Part shown: positions 1-4,912 of the stretch, piece by piece
Numbering within the stretch: position 1 is the stretch's first letter
How the letters are laid out: each line of letters begins with the position of its first letter
Assembly (NCBI GenBank): GCA_950071955.1
Contig: CATMOC010000203.1
Span: forward strand, 1-6,735
DNA from: an uncultured Mesorhizobium sp.
GTDB taxonomy: Bacteria > Pseudomonadota > Alphaproteobacteria > Rhizobiales > Rhizobiaceae
Length of the DNA stretch: 6,735 nucleotides
Direction of reading: 5' to 3'
The notes under the pieces: model-generated
Database searches by the model: none
Told to the model about the DNA's origin: nothing
The model's input: only the letters and a program-made list of their open reading frames with translations
Made by a program: the position numbers and the translations under genes

Positions 1-2
1 AA

Positions 3-761
3 CCCGATCAGGCCGCCGTGCTCAACACGACCGAGGCGATCGTGCCGCACATGCGCGCAGGTCAGGTCGTCTCGCTCGAAAGCACCACCTGGCCGGGTAC
101 CACGGACGAGGAGCTCAAGCCGCGGATCGAGAAATCGGGGCTCACCGTGGGCGAGGAAGTGTTCCTGGTCTATTCGCCCGAGCGCGAGGACCCCGGCAAC
201 GAGAATTATGGGATGGGTGATATCCCCAAGGTCGTCAGCGGCCACACCGACGCGTGCCGTGACCTAGCAGTCGCACTCTACGAATCAGTAGTGCCGCGCA
301 CCGTCCCCGTCTCTTCCCTGGAGGCGGCGGAGGAGGCCCGGCGCGAGGCAGAGGCGGAAGCCGCACGCCAGAAGGCCCGCGCGGCCGAGGAGCAGCGCAT
401 CCAGGCAGAAGAGGCGAAGAAGGCGCAGGAGGAGGCGGCAAAGGCCCGTGCGGCGAAGAAGGCCGCGGATCAGGCCGCCAAGCTCAAGGCGGAGGAAGAC
501 GCCAAGGCACGCGCAGCCGAAGAAAGGCGACGACAGGCGGAGGAAGCCGAGAAGGCAAAGGGCGCTGACGAGGCCGCGCGCCGCGAAGCGCAGGACGCTG
601 CCCGCATCGAAGCCGCCGCGGGCGAAGCGACCGGGCGCGACGTAATCCGAAGGACACCGCTCCCGCCGCCGCCCGGTACTGCTGCCCAGGCCCCGGGCGG
701 CGGCTCATTCGACCCGGATGCAATCGGCAAGATCCTGAAGAACCTGCCCGAGCGGCCGTGA
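3..761 (+). CDS. Chimeric frame: partial nucleotide-sugar dehydrogenase joined to a charged Ala/Glu/Lys-rich tail (5' end outside window)
   Basis: The frame is open from the window edge, so the true start lies upstream; the GTG at 18 is internal. The first ~105 visible residues match the second part of the NAD-binding domain of UDP-sugar dehydrogenases (WbpA/UDP-GlcNAc or UDP-glucose 6-dehydrogenase type): [15 protein letters not shown], then [10 protein letters not shown], then [12 protein letters not shown] and [10 protein letters not shown]. In that family the next stretch begins the central helical domain and then the domain with the catalytic cysteine. Here, from about 320-335, the frame runs into ~100 residues of A/E/K/R-rich sequence likely to form a helix or coiled coil, then a Pro/Gly linker and a compact end ([18 protein letters not shown]). 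The tail resembles TolA-like or other periplasm-spanning proteins in composition only; I do not recognise it. No dehydrogenase activity is expected. It ends 7 bp from the convergent ribbon-helix-helix gene. Natural fusion, pseudogene and misassembly all remain possible. Confidence 0.6.
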   Translation, partial: PDQAAVLNTTEAIVPHMRAGQVVSLESTTWPGTTDEELKPRIEKSGLTVGEEVFLVYSPEREDPGNENYGMGDIPKVVSGHTDACRDLAVALYESVVPRTVPVSSLEAAEEARREAEAEAARQKARAAEEQRIQAEEAKKAQEEAAKARAAKKAADQAAKLKAEEDAKARAAEERRRQAEEAEKAKGADEAARREAQDAARIEAAAGEATGRDVIRRTPLPPPPGTAAQAPGGGSFDPDAIGKILKNLPERP

Positions 762-768
762 CCGTACG

Positions 769-1017
769 TCATCGACCGTGCGGGTCGTCCAGGTCCTGAT
801 CTCCCGCCGCCTTCACGCAGGCAAGGACATGCAGACGTAGCGCCGACGAGAGGTTCGTCGTCTTGGCGCGCCTGTCGTCGATCTCCGCCACCAGAGCCGC
901 GAGGCTGAGGCCCCGGGATCGGGCGATCCGTTCCAGTTCGTCGAGAAATGGTTGTTCAAGGGAAAAGCTCGTGCGGTGGCCGCGGATCGAAACGGAGTGC
1001 TTTCGCACGACCGTCAT
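769..1017 (-). CDS. Ribbon-helix-helix domain protein (RHH_4-like)
   Basis: This 82-residue protein has the pattern of the short alphaproteobacterial ribbon-helix-helix family: KHSVSIRGHRTSFSLE near the N-terminus (predicted strand that would contact DNA), then a helix with FLDELERIARSRG, then SLAALVAEID and NLSSALRLHVL. The last ~12 residues are acidic and polar. It is last of the three minus-strand protein genes. Its ATG overlaps the TGA of the DUF4169 gene (ATGA at 1014-1017), with an AAGGA ribosome site at 1024-1028 inside that gene, which suggests translational coupling. RHH proteins usually bind DNA as dimers and act as repressors or antitoxins; no toxin gene is next to it and no target is evident. 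Family assignment is from sequence pattern; function is unknown. Confidence 0.87.
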   Translation of the reverse strand: MTVVRKHSVSIRGHRTSFSLEQPFLDELERIARSRGLSLAALVAEIDDRRAKTTNLSSALRLHVLACVKAAGDQDLDDPHGR

Positions 1018-1202
1018 TCGCCATCCTTGCGGACGAGCCGGTGGCCTTCTAGGTGCGAGTCCAGCCGGCTCTTCTCGGCGCGGCGGGCGAGCTTTTCGGA
1101 CTTCGGAAGGGCGTGGCGGATGCGGTTCTCGTCGGCCGCCCTTTCGTGCTCGGCCCGCGCGGCGCGCTTGCGTGCCATTCGCAGGTTCACGATCTCGGCC
1201 AT
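1014..1202 (-). CDS. DUF4169 family small basic protein
   Basis: A 62-residue, strongly charged protein that starts MAEIVNLRMARKRAARAE and carries ENRIRHALPKSEKLARRAE followed by HLEGHRL. This is the pattern of the DUF4169 family, whose members are about this long and are found in alphaproteobacteria. It has no membrane segment and no signal peptide, and is probably mostly helical. Its ATG lies 3 bp after the sspB stop, and its TGA overlaps the start of the RHH gene, so the three genes are very probably one transcript. No purine-rich ribosome site better than AAGAAA is seen ahead of the ATG, so reinitiation after sspB is plausible. Function is not known; the charge suggests nucleic-acid or ribosome contact, but this is only inference. 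Confidence 0.87.
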   Translation of the reverse strand: MAEIVNLRMARKRAARAEHERAADENRIRHALPKSEKLARRAEKSRLDSHLEGHRLVRKDGE

Positions 1203-1205
1203 GGC

Positions 1206-1760
1206 CTATTTCTTGCGGAACGCGTCGAGGGACACGACGTCGGCGCCCTTGGCGGCCTCCTCCGAGCCCGCCGCGGCTTTTTCCTTGGCGGGCGGGGCGG
1301 CCTTCTTCGGACTATCGGACTTCCTGGCGCTACCTGGCAACTTGGAAGGCACCGGTTGCGGCTGCGGCGCGGGAGCGACGGGTACTGCTTGCGCTGGCAC
1401 TTCCGCCTTGACGTCGAATTCCAGTTCGAAATTCACCGATGGATCGTAGAAGCCGCGCACTGCGGCGAAGGGAACTTCCAGCTTTTCCGGCACGTCCGAG
1501 AAGGACAGCCCAACCTCGAAGCCGGTGTCGGTGACCTTCAGATCCCAGTATTGGTATTGCAGCACGATCGTCATCTGTTCGGGATAACGCTCGCGCAACC
1601 GGCTGGAGACCCGAACGCCGGGCGCTCCCGTCAGGAAGGTGATGAAGAAATGATGGTTGCCCGGCAGGCCGGTACGAGCGACCTCTCCGAGCACCTTGCG
1701 CATGACGCCTCGCAGCGCCTCCTGGGCAAGGATGTCGTAGCGTATGTGGTCGTCTGCCAT
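1206..1760 (-). CDS. sspB: SspB, ClpXP adaptor for ssrA-tagged proteins (alpha type)
   Basis: SspB binds the ssrA degradation tag and tethers tagged proteins to ClpX, speeding their breakdown by ClpXP in the cytoplasm. The 184-residue protein has the family layout. A folded substrate-binding domain covers residues ~1-117 (IRYDILAQEALRGVM, GNHHFFITFLT, YPEQMTIVLQYQYWDL, FYDPSVNFELEF). A flexible Pro/Ala/Lys-rich linker covers ~120-172, and the conserved C-terminal ClpX-binding peptide VVSLDAFRKK closes the protein. The length fits alpha-type SspB. The start ATG has a GGAAG ribosome site about 5 nt upstream. It is the first protein gene downstream of ssrA on the same strand, which is also its functional partner, and it is followed after 3 bp by the DUF4169 gene. 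No key element appears missing. Confidence 0.95.
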   Translation of the reverse strand: MADDHIRYDILAQEALRGVMRKVLGEVARTGLPGNHHFFITFLTGAPGVRVSSRLRERYPEQMTIVLQYQYWDLKVTDTGFEVGLSFSDVPEKLEVPFAAVRGFYDPSVNFELEFDVKAEVPAQAVPVAPAPQPQPVPSKLPGSARKSDSPKKAAPPAKEKAAAGSEEAAKGADVVSLDAFRKK

Positions 1761-1892
1761 CTGCTTCCGCGGTTCGAGTGACTCGGCTCTGCCTAGATGT
1801 AATGAAGGCGCGGCCCGGCGTAAACCTGATATAGCGCTCCCGCGTCGCCTGACGACGTTGGAATTGCCGGCAATGATCGGCTCGGTGAAGGG
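1761..1892. other. ssrA-sspB intergenic region
   Basis: About 130 bp with no protein gene, between the presumed 3' end of the tmRNA coding piece and the sspB start. On the minus strand it holds a perfect 12-bp palindrome (attgccggcaat, 1863-1874), a small hairpin (cgtcg-cctga-cgacg, 1843-1857) and a possible -10 element TATATC (1828-1833, read on minus) with no convincing -35. Neither hairpin is followed by a T tract, so I see no clear intrinsic terminator after ssrA. sspB could therefore be read partly from the ssrA promoter and partly from a weak local one. Confidence 0.4.
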
Positions 1893-1980
1893 GATAAGTG
1901 GAGGCTTCTGTTGCCAGGTGCCTCCGAACCCCGCCTAGAAGTGCGAACCCCTAGGGCTTGAATTGAAGCTGTCGCGCTGC

Positions 1981-2019
1981 TTACGCGGCGAGACGTGCTT
2001 CCGCATAGTTGTCGTTGGC
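1981..2019 (-). other. tmRNA proteolysis tag reading frame (ANDNYAEARLAA, stop)
   Basis: Twelve codons and a TAA stop inside the tmRNA coding piece. With the alanine carried by tmRNA itself, the added tag would be A-ANDNYAEARLAA. The AND(E)N(Y) start is the usual SspB-binding part and the final LAA is the ClpX-recognised end. This assigns the RNA and its strand independently of the folding argument. Confidence 0.95.
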
Positions 2020-2103
2020 AACTATAAATTTAGCCCGATAACGGTGGTACAATGCCGAGCAAAAGTCCGATCTTTACACCCTCGTCGATCCTGTTTCGCC
2101 CCC

Positions 2104-2139
2104 ATCAAAAGCCGCAAGTCGCTGACATGCTGCGGTTTT
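2104..2139 (-). other. Intervening segment removed between the two tmRNA pieces
   Basis: The 36 nt lie between the CCA end of the acceptor piece and the GGGGGCG start of the coding piece. On the minus strand the ends can pair (AAAA-CCGCA with UGCGG-C-UUUU, one bulged C), giving a hairpin that closes the permuted precursor. In this tmRNA class the segment is cut out during maturation, leaving two RNA molecules held by base pairing. The exact cut sites are inferred from the acceptor stem. Confidence 0.7.
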
Positions 2140-2205
2140 TGGTGGAGGCGCCGGGTACCGCCCCCGGGTCCGAATGGCTTATTTCATCGGCCGTTTATCG
2201 CCATA

Positions 2206-2221
2206 GTCGGCCGAAGCCGAC
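2206..2221 (-). other. UUCG tetraloop hairpin at the 5' end of the ssrA transcript
   Basis: A perfect 6-bp stem with a UUCG loop (GUCGGC-UUCG-GCCGAC on minus) starts about 7 nt after the -10 element of the ssrA promoter, so it would be the first structure in the primary transcript. It may cap and stabilise the acceptor piece or be part of the mature RNA; the sequence alone does not decide. Confidence 0.6.
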
Positions 2222-2227
2222 ACGCCC

Positions 2228-2256
2228 AATATAGGGAGGGACCGGGTAGATGGAAA
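2228..2256 (-). promoter_or_regulatory. Predicted ssrA promoter
   Basis: On the minus strand, TTTCCA (2251-2256, 4 of 6 to the -35 consensus), a 17-bp spacer and TATATT (2228-2233, 5 of 6 to the -10 consensus). Transcription would begin near 2221-2222, exactly at the start of the UUCG hairpin and of the acceptor piece. The agreement between promoter spacing and RNA structure supports the call. Confidence 0.65.
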
Positions 2257-2305
2257 GCCCCGTCGGGCCGATCGCCTGCGACACCGGGGAGATGCAAAGG
2301 AGGCG

Positions 2306-2335
2306 GGGAAAAACGCCGCGCACGTGATGCGCGGC
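2306..2335 (-). terminator. Predicted intrinsic terminator facing ssrA
   Basis: A perfect 8-bp stem (gccgcgca at 2315-2322 with tgcgcggc at 2328-2335) encloses a 5-nt loop. Read on minus it is followed by GTTTTT and then C-rich sequence, the form of a Rho-independent terminator. It would stop minus-strand transcripts arriving from the thyA region before the ssrA promoter. On plus it has only an A run ahead of it, so it is not expected to terminate in that direction, but it could fold in a thyA leader if transcription starts upstream. Confidence 0.55.
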
Positions 2336-2349
2336 AAGGCACGATCCTC

Positions 2350-2355
2350 TAGAAT
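2350..2355 (+). promoter_or_regulatory. Possible thyA -10 element
   Basis: TAGAAT (5 of 6 to consensus) lies 29 bp ahead of the thyA start codon, a normal leader distance. I see no good -35 at 16-19 bp upstream, where the terminator hairpin sits, so this is a weak call. Confidence 0.3.
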
Positions 2356-2384
2356 GGTGCCACCGGAATCGACGCGGACGGACG

Positions 2385-3179
2385 ATGCGCCAGTACCTTG
2401 ACCTGCTTTCCCATGTGATGGATCACGGCGTCGACCGCGGCGACCGGACCGGGACCGGCACCCGCTCGGTTTTCGGCCATCAGATGCGCTTCGACCTTTC
2501 TGAAGGCTTCCCGGTCACCACGACGAAGAAGCTGCACCTGAAGTCGATCATCCACGAACTCCTGTGGTTCCTAAAGGGCGATACCAACATCGCCTATCTG
2601 CGCGACAACGGCGTCACGATCTGGGACGAATGGGCCGACGAAAACGGCGATCTCGGTCCGGTCTACGGCGCCCAATGGCGCTCCTGGCCGGACGGCAGCG
2701 GCGGCACGATCGACCAGATCGCCAACGTCGTCGAGCAGATCCGGAACAACCCGAATTCGCGCCGCCTGATCGTGTCTGCCTGGAACCCGGCTGAGGTCGA
2801 CCGCATGGCGCTGCCGCCGTGCCACTGCCTGTTCCAGTTCAACGTGGCGGAGGGACGGCTGTCCTGCCAGCTCTACCAGCGTTCGGCCGACATCTTTCTC
2901 GGCGTGCCCTTCAACATCGCCTCCTACGCGCTCCTGACGATGATGGTTGCGCAGGTGACCGGCCTGAAGCCCGGCGAATTCATCCACACGCTGGGTGACG
3001 CGCATATCTACAAGAACCATTTCATGCAGGCGCAGCTGCAACTCACCCGAACGCCGAAACCCTTGCCGACCTTGTGGATCAATCCGCAGGTGACGGACCT
3101 CTTCGCCTTCCGCTACGAGGACTTCCGGCTCGAAGGTTACGAGGCGGACGCCAGCATCAAGGCGCCCATCGCCGTCTGA
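2385..3179 (+). CDS. thyA: Thymidylate synthase ThyA
   Basis: ThyA converts dUMP and 5,10-methylene-tetrahydrofolate into dTMP and dihydrofolate, the only de novo route to thymidylate where ThyX is absent. The protein is 264 residues, the same length as the E. coli enzyme, and aligns from the first residue ([15 protein letters not shown]), which fixes the start. Key sites are present: the RTGTGT phosphate/folate region (~21-26), [35 protein letters not shown], the paired arginines of [12 protein letters not shown] (~124-134), the nucleophile Cys146 in [32 protein letters not shown], and the C-terminal IKAPIAV. The ribosome site is poor (GGACG). It heads the unit with the DUF4424 gene and folA, 16 bp and about 1 kb downstream; FolA regenerates the folate that ThyA oxidises. 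Confidence 0.97.
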   Translation: MRQYLDLLSHVMDHGVDRGDRTGTGTRSVFGHQMRFDLSEGFPVTTTKKLHLKSIIHELLWFLKGDTNIAYLRDNGVTIWDEWADENGDLGPVYGAQWRSWPDGSGGTIDQIANVVEQIRNNPNSRRLIVSAWNPAEVDRMALPPCHCLFQFNVAEGRLSCQLYQRSADIFLGVPFNIASYALLTMMVAQVTGLKPGEFIHTLGDAHIYKNHFMQAQLQLTRTPKPLPTLWINPQVTDLFAFRYEDFRLEGYEADASIKAPIAV

Positions 3180-3195
3180 GGAAGGATTTTTCGTG

Positions 3196-4203
3196 ATGCG
3201 CAGCTCTGCCATAGCCATGGCATTCCTTGCGTCTGCAAGCGCTACTGCCCATGCCAACGATTCCACCGCCGAACTCGGCGCGGGCGGTCTCATCCTGTCG
3301 CGTAGCGACGCGATCGTGATGGCGAAGGAGGACCTGTTCATCTCCGAGGAACAGGTGCGGGTCGACTACGTCTTCCGCAACAGTACCGAGGAGGACGTCG
3401 AGACGCTGGTGGCGTTTCCTATGCCCGACATCGAGGCAAGTCCCTATGGCAACGTCTCCATTCCCGACGATACCAGCGACAATTTCCTCGGCTTCCAGGT
3501 CAAGGTGGACGGGCAGCCGGTGCAGCCGCGGCTGGAGCAGCGCGCGATCGCCGTGGGGATCGACGTCACCGACGATCTCCGGTCTAACGGCGTGGCCCTC
3601 TTTCCATACGGCGACGAGGCGCAGCAGGCCCTTTCCGCCCTGGCGGAGGACGTCGTCGCCGACTGGCGCGACCGCGGCATCATCGTCATCGACGAATATG
3701 ACGACGGCTCGGGCTGGAAGCGCGTCCCGTCCGCCTTCTGGACGCTGCGCTCGACCTACTGGTGGCCGATGGTCTTCCCGGCCGGCACCGAGATCCGGGT
3801 CTCTCACAGCTACACGCCGAGCGTCGGCGCCACGGTGGGATTGTCCTTTTTCTACGACGGAAAGTTCCAGGGCGACGCGTATCAGGACCACAAGTCACGC
3901 TACTGCATGGACGAAGGCTTCGAGGCGGCGATCCTGAAATCGTCGCGCGGCGCACCAGACGGCTTCCCGCCGCTTTTCGAGACTTGGATCTCCTACATTC
4001 TGAAGACCGGCGGCAACTGGGGCGGCGGCACGATCGGCGACTTCACCCTGACGATCGACAAGGGCGATCCGAAGAACCTCGTCAGCTTCTGCGGCTCCGG
4101 CGTGAAGAAGATCGGTCCGACGACCTTCCAGATGAAGGCGACGGATTTCTATCCCGAGAAGAACCTGGACGTCCTGATCCTGAAGCGGATGGACGCGAAC
4201 TGA
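3196..4203 (+). CDS. DUF4424 family exported protein
   Basis: A protein of about 335 residues with a signal peptide: short basic start (MRSS), hydrophobic AIAMAFLASASA, and a likely cleavage after AHA before NDSTAE, so it should act in the periplasm or envelope. The mature part fits the DUF4424 family: AELGAGGLILSRSDAIVMAKEDLFIS, VDYVFRNSTEEDVETLVAFPMPDI, a YWWPMVFPAG stretch, IRVSHSYTPSVG and a C-terminal MKATDFYPEKNLDVLIL. Only two cysteines occur (about 237 and 299), so a single disulfide is possible. A strong AGGAAGGA ribosome site lies at 3179-3186; either GTG 3193 or ATG 3196 could start, and I prefer ATG. It sits 16 bp after thyA and 3 bp before folA. The family's function is not known to me, and its place between two folate enzymes gives no clear hint. 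Confidence 0.87.
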   Translation: MRSSAIAMAFLASASATAHANDSTAELGAGGLILSRSDAIVMAKEDLFISEEQVRVDYVFRNSTEEDVETLVAFPMPDIEASPYGNVSIPDDTSDNFLGFQVKVDGQPVQPRLEQRAIAVGIDVTDDLRSNGVALFPYGDEAQQALSALAEDVVADWRDRGIIVIDEYDDGSGWKRVPSAFWTLRSTYWWPMVFPAGTEIRVSHSYTPSVGATVGLSFFYDGKFQGDAYQDHKSRYCMDEGFEAAILKSSRGAPDGFPPLFETWISYILKTGGNWGGGTIGDFTLTIDKGDPKNLVSFCGSGVKKIGPTTFQMKATDFYPEKNLDVLILKRMDAN

Positions 4204-4206
4204 CCG

Positions 4207-4728
4207 ATGCTTCCCGTCGTCATCCATGTCGCCGTCGCCGAGAACGGCGTGATCGGGCGCGAAGGCGGCCTGCCGTGGAAGCTCTCGACCGATCTCAAGC
4301 GTTTCAAGGCCGACACGATGGGCAATCCCGTTGTCATGGGACGCAGGACCTATGAGGGAATCGGGAAACCGCTGCCGGGCCGGTTGAACATCGTGGTGAC
4401 GCGCGATGCGCAATGGACCGCGCCAGGGGTCGAGAAGGCCGGCTCGCTGGACGACGCGATCACGCTTGCCAACGTGCGTGCCCGCTGCATGAGCGGCGCT
4501 GGCGAGATCGCGATCATCGGCGGCGGGGAGATCTATGCGCAGGCCATGAAGAAGGCCGACCGGCTCCACGTCACGCACGTTCTTGCGGCGATCGAGGGAG
4601 ACACGTCATTTCCGACGATCGATCCCGCTGTCTGGGAGGCGGTTCGTCACAGCGAACACGCCGCCGGCGAGAAGGACAGCCACCCGACGCGCCACGTCGT
4701 CTACCGTCGACGCGGATCATTTGCCTGA
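4207..4728 (+). CDS. folA: Dihydrofolate reductase FolA
   Basis: FolA reduces dihydrofolate to tetrahydrofolate with NADPH, recycling the product of ThyA. The 173-residue protein has the normal length and motifs: VAVAENGVIGREGGLPW near the N-terminus, then KLSTDLKRFK with Asp29 in the place of the catalytic acid (Asp27 in E. coli), the NADPH-contacting VVMGRRTYEGIGKPLPGR (~42-59), NIVVTR, and the second nucleotide-binding loop IAIIGGGEIYAQAM. The C-terminal part is less conserved, as is usual. The start lies 3 bp after the DUF4424 stop and has only a weak GGA ahead of it, so translation probably depends on coupling to the upstream gene. The sequence shows no sign of a drug-resistance-type (plasmid) DHFR. 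Confidence 0.96.
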   Translation: MLPVVIHVAVAENGVIGREGGLPWKLSTDLKRFKADTMGNPVVMGRRTYEGIGKPLPGRLNIVVTRDAQWTAPGVEKAGSLDDAITLANVRARCMSGAGEIAIIGGGEIYAQAMKKADRLHVTHVLAAIEGDTSFPTIDPAVWEAVRHSEHAAGEKDSHPTRHVVYRRRGSFA

Positions 4729-4740
4729 CGACTTCGTTAC

Positions 4741-4763
4741 GTCCGATTCGGTCGGTTTCGGAC
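4741..4763 (+). terminator. Weak hairpin after folA
   Basis: GTCCGA and TCGGAC (4741-4746 with 4758-4763) can form a 6-bp stem just after the folA stop. The loop is long (11 nt) and no T run follows, so it is at best a partial terminator or an mRNA-end stabiliser. Confidence 0.25.
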
Positions 4764-4814
4764 CATATTCTTGCCCCTCCGCGCGATTTCGCTTGCACGC
4801 AGCCCAAGCCCGCG

Positions 4815-4843
4815 TTGAAAGGGGGGGAGGCGATGCCTATAAC
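4815..4843 (+). promoter_or_regulatory. Predicted hflKC promoter
   Basis: TTGAAA (4815-4820), a 17-bp G-rich spacer and TATAAC (4838-4843): each box matches 5 of 6 consensus positions at ideal spacing. The start point would be near 4850, giving a leader of roughly 60 nt before the hflK ATG. It indicates that hflKC can be expressed independently of thyA-folA. Confidence 0.7.
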
Positions 4844-4912
4844 ACGGCCGAACGGCGCGATCCGCTCAGGCAACGAATTTGCGGGCGCCGGTTTCAAAAC
4901 GAGAGGAAATTC

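Larger units (their letters stand above)
1893..2222 (-). ncRNA. ssrA: tmRNA (ssrA), circularly permuted two-piece alphaproteobacterial type
   Basis: tmRNA frees stalled ribosomes and adds a degradation tag to the unfinished protein. The tag frame lies at 1981-2019 and reads ANDNYAEARLAA then TAA; the resume codon GCC follows UAGUU. The pieces are in permuted order. The acceptor piece comes first and ends in CCA at 2140-2142: its CGCCUCC strand (2144-2150) abuts a 5-bp T stem (2151-2155 with 2163-2167). The coding piece starts with GGGGGCGAAACAGG at 2103, and GGGGGCG (2097-2103) pairs over 7 bp with CGCCUCC, including one G-U. P2 is visible as AUCGG (2067-2071) with CCGAU (2186-2190). Downstream are a helix around the stop codon (1971-1994) and a pseudoknot-type GGAGGC/GCCUCC stem (1900-1905 with 1920-1925). 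Outer ends are estimated: the 5' end from the promoter, the 3' end from the last stem. sspB follows on the same strand. Confidence 0.92.

Noticed and set aside
340..620. Ala/Glu/Lys-rich segment as a tandem DNA repeat
   Set aside because: The protein pattern is repetitive, but the DNA units vary in length and sequence; it is better described as low-complexity coding sequence.
1053..1781. 242-codon plus-strand frame opposite sspB and DUF4169
   Set aside because: It is the antisense of the recognised SspB and DUF4169 proteins, has low-complexity composition and no ribosome site.
2140..2170. tmRNA 3' end as an integration site of a genomic island
   Set aside because: tmRNA ends are common attachment sites, but I found no second copy of the CCA-end sequence, no integrase and no foreign-looking genes in the window.
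1963..2352. Plus-strand frame of 129 codons across the ssrA region
   Set aside because: It runs opposite the tmRNA, whose tag frame, acceptor stem and CCA end explain the sequence.
2571..3341. 256-codon minus-strand frame opposite thyA
   Set aside because: It is antisense to the fully conserved ThyA and has a shadow-like Arg/Val/Asp-rich composition. It would be the only gene upstream of the minus-facing terminator, but nothing else supports it.
3157..3891. 244-codon minus-strand frame opposite the DUF4424 gene
   Set aside because: It is antisense to a protein with a good signal peptide and family pattern, and has no features of its own.
4583..4912. N-terminal extension of HflK from the upstream in-frame ATG
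   Set aside because: The extension overlaps folA in another frame and includes the promoter; the ATG at 4913 has a good ribosome site and the expected Gly-rich start.
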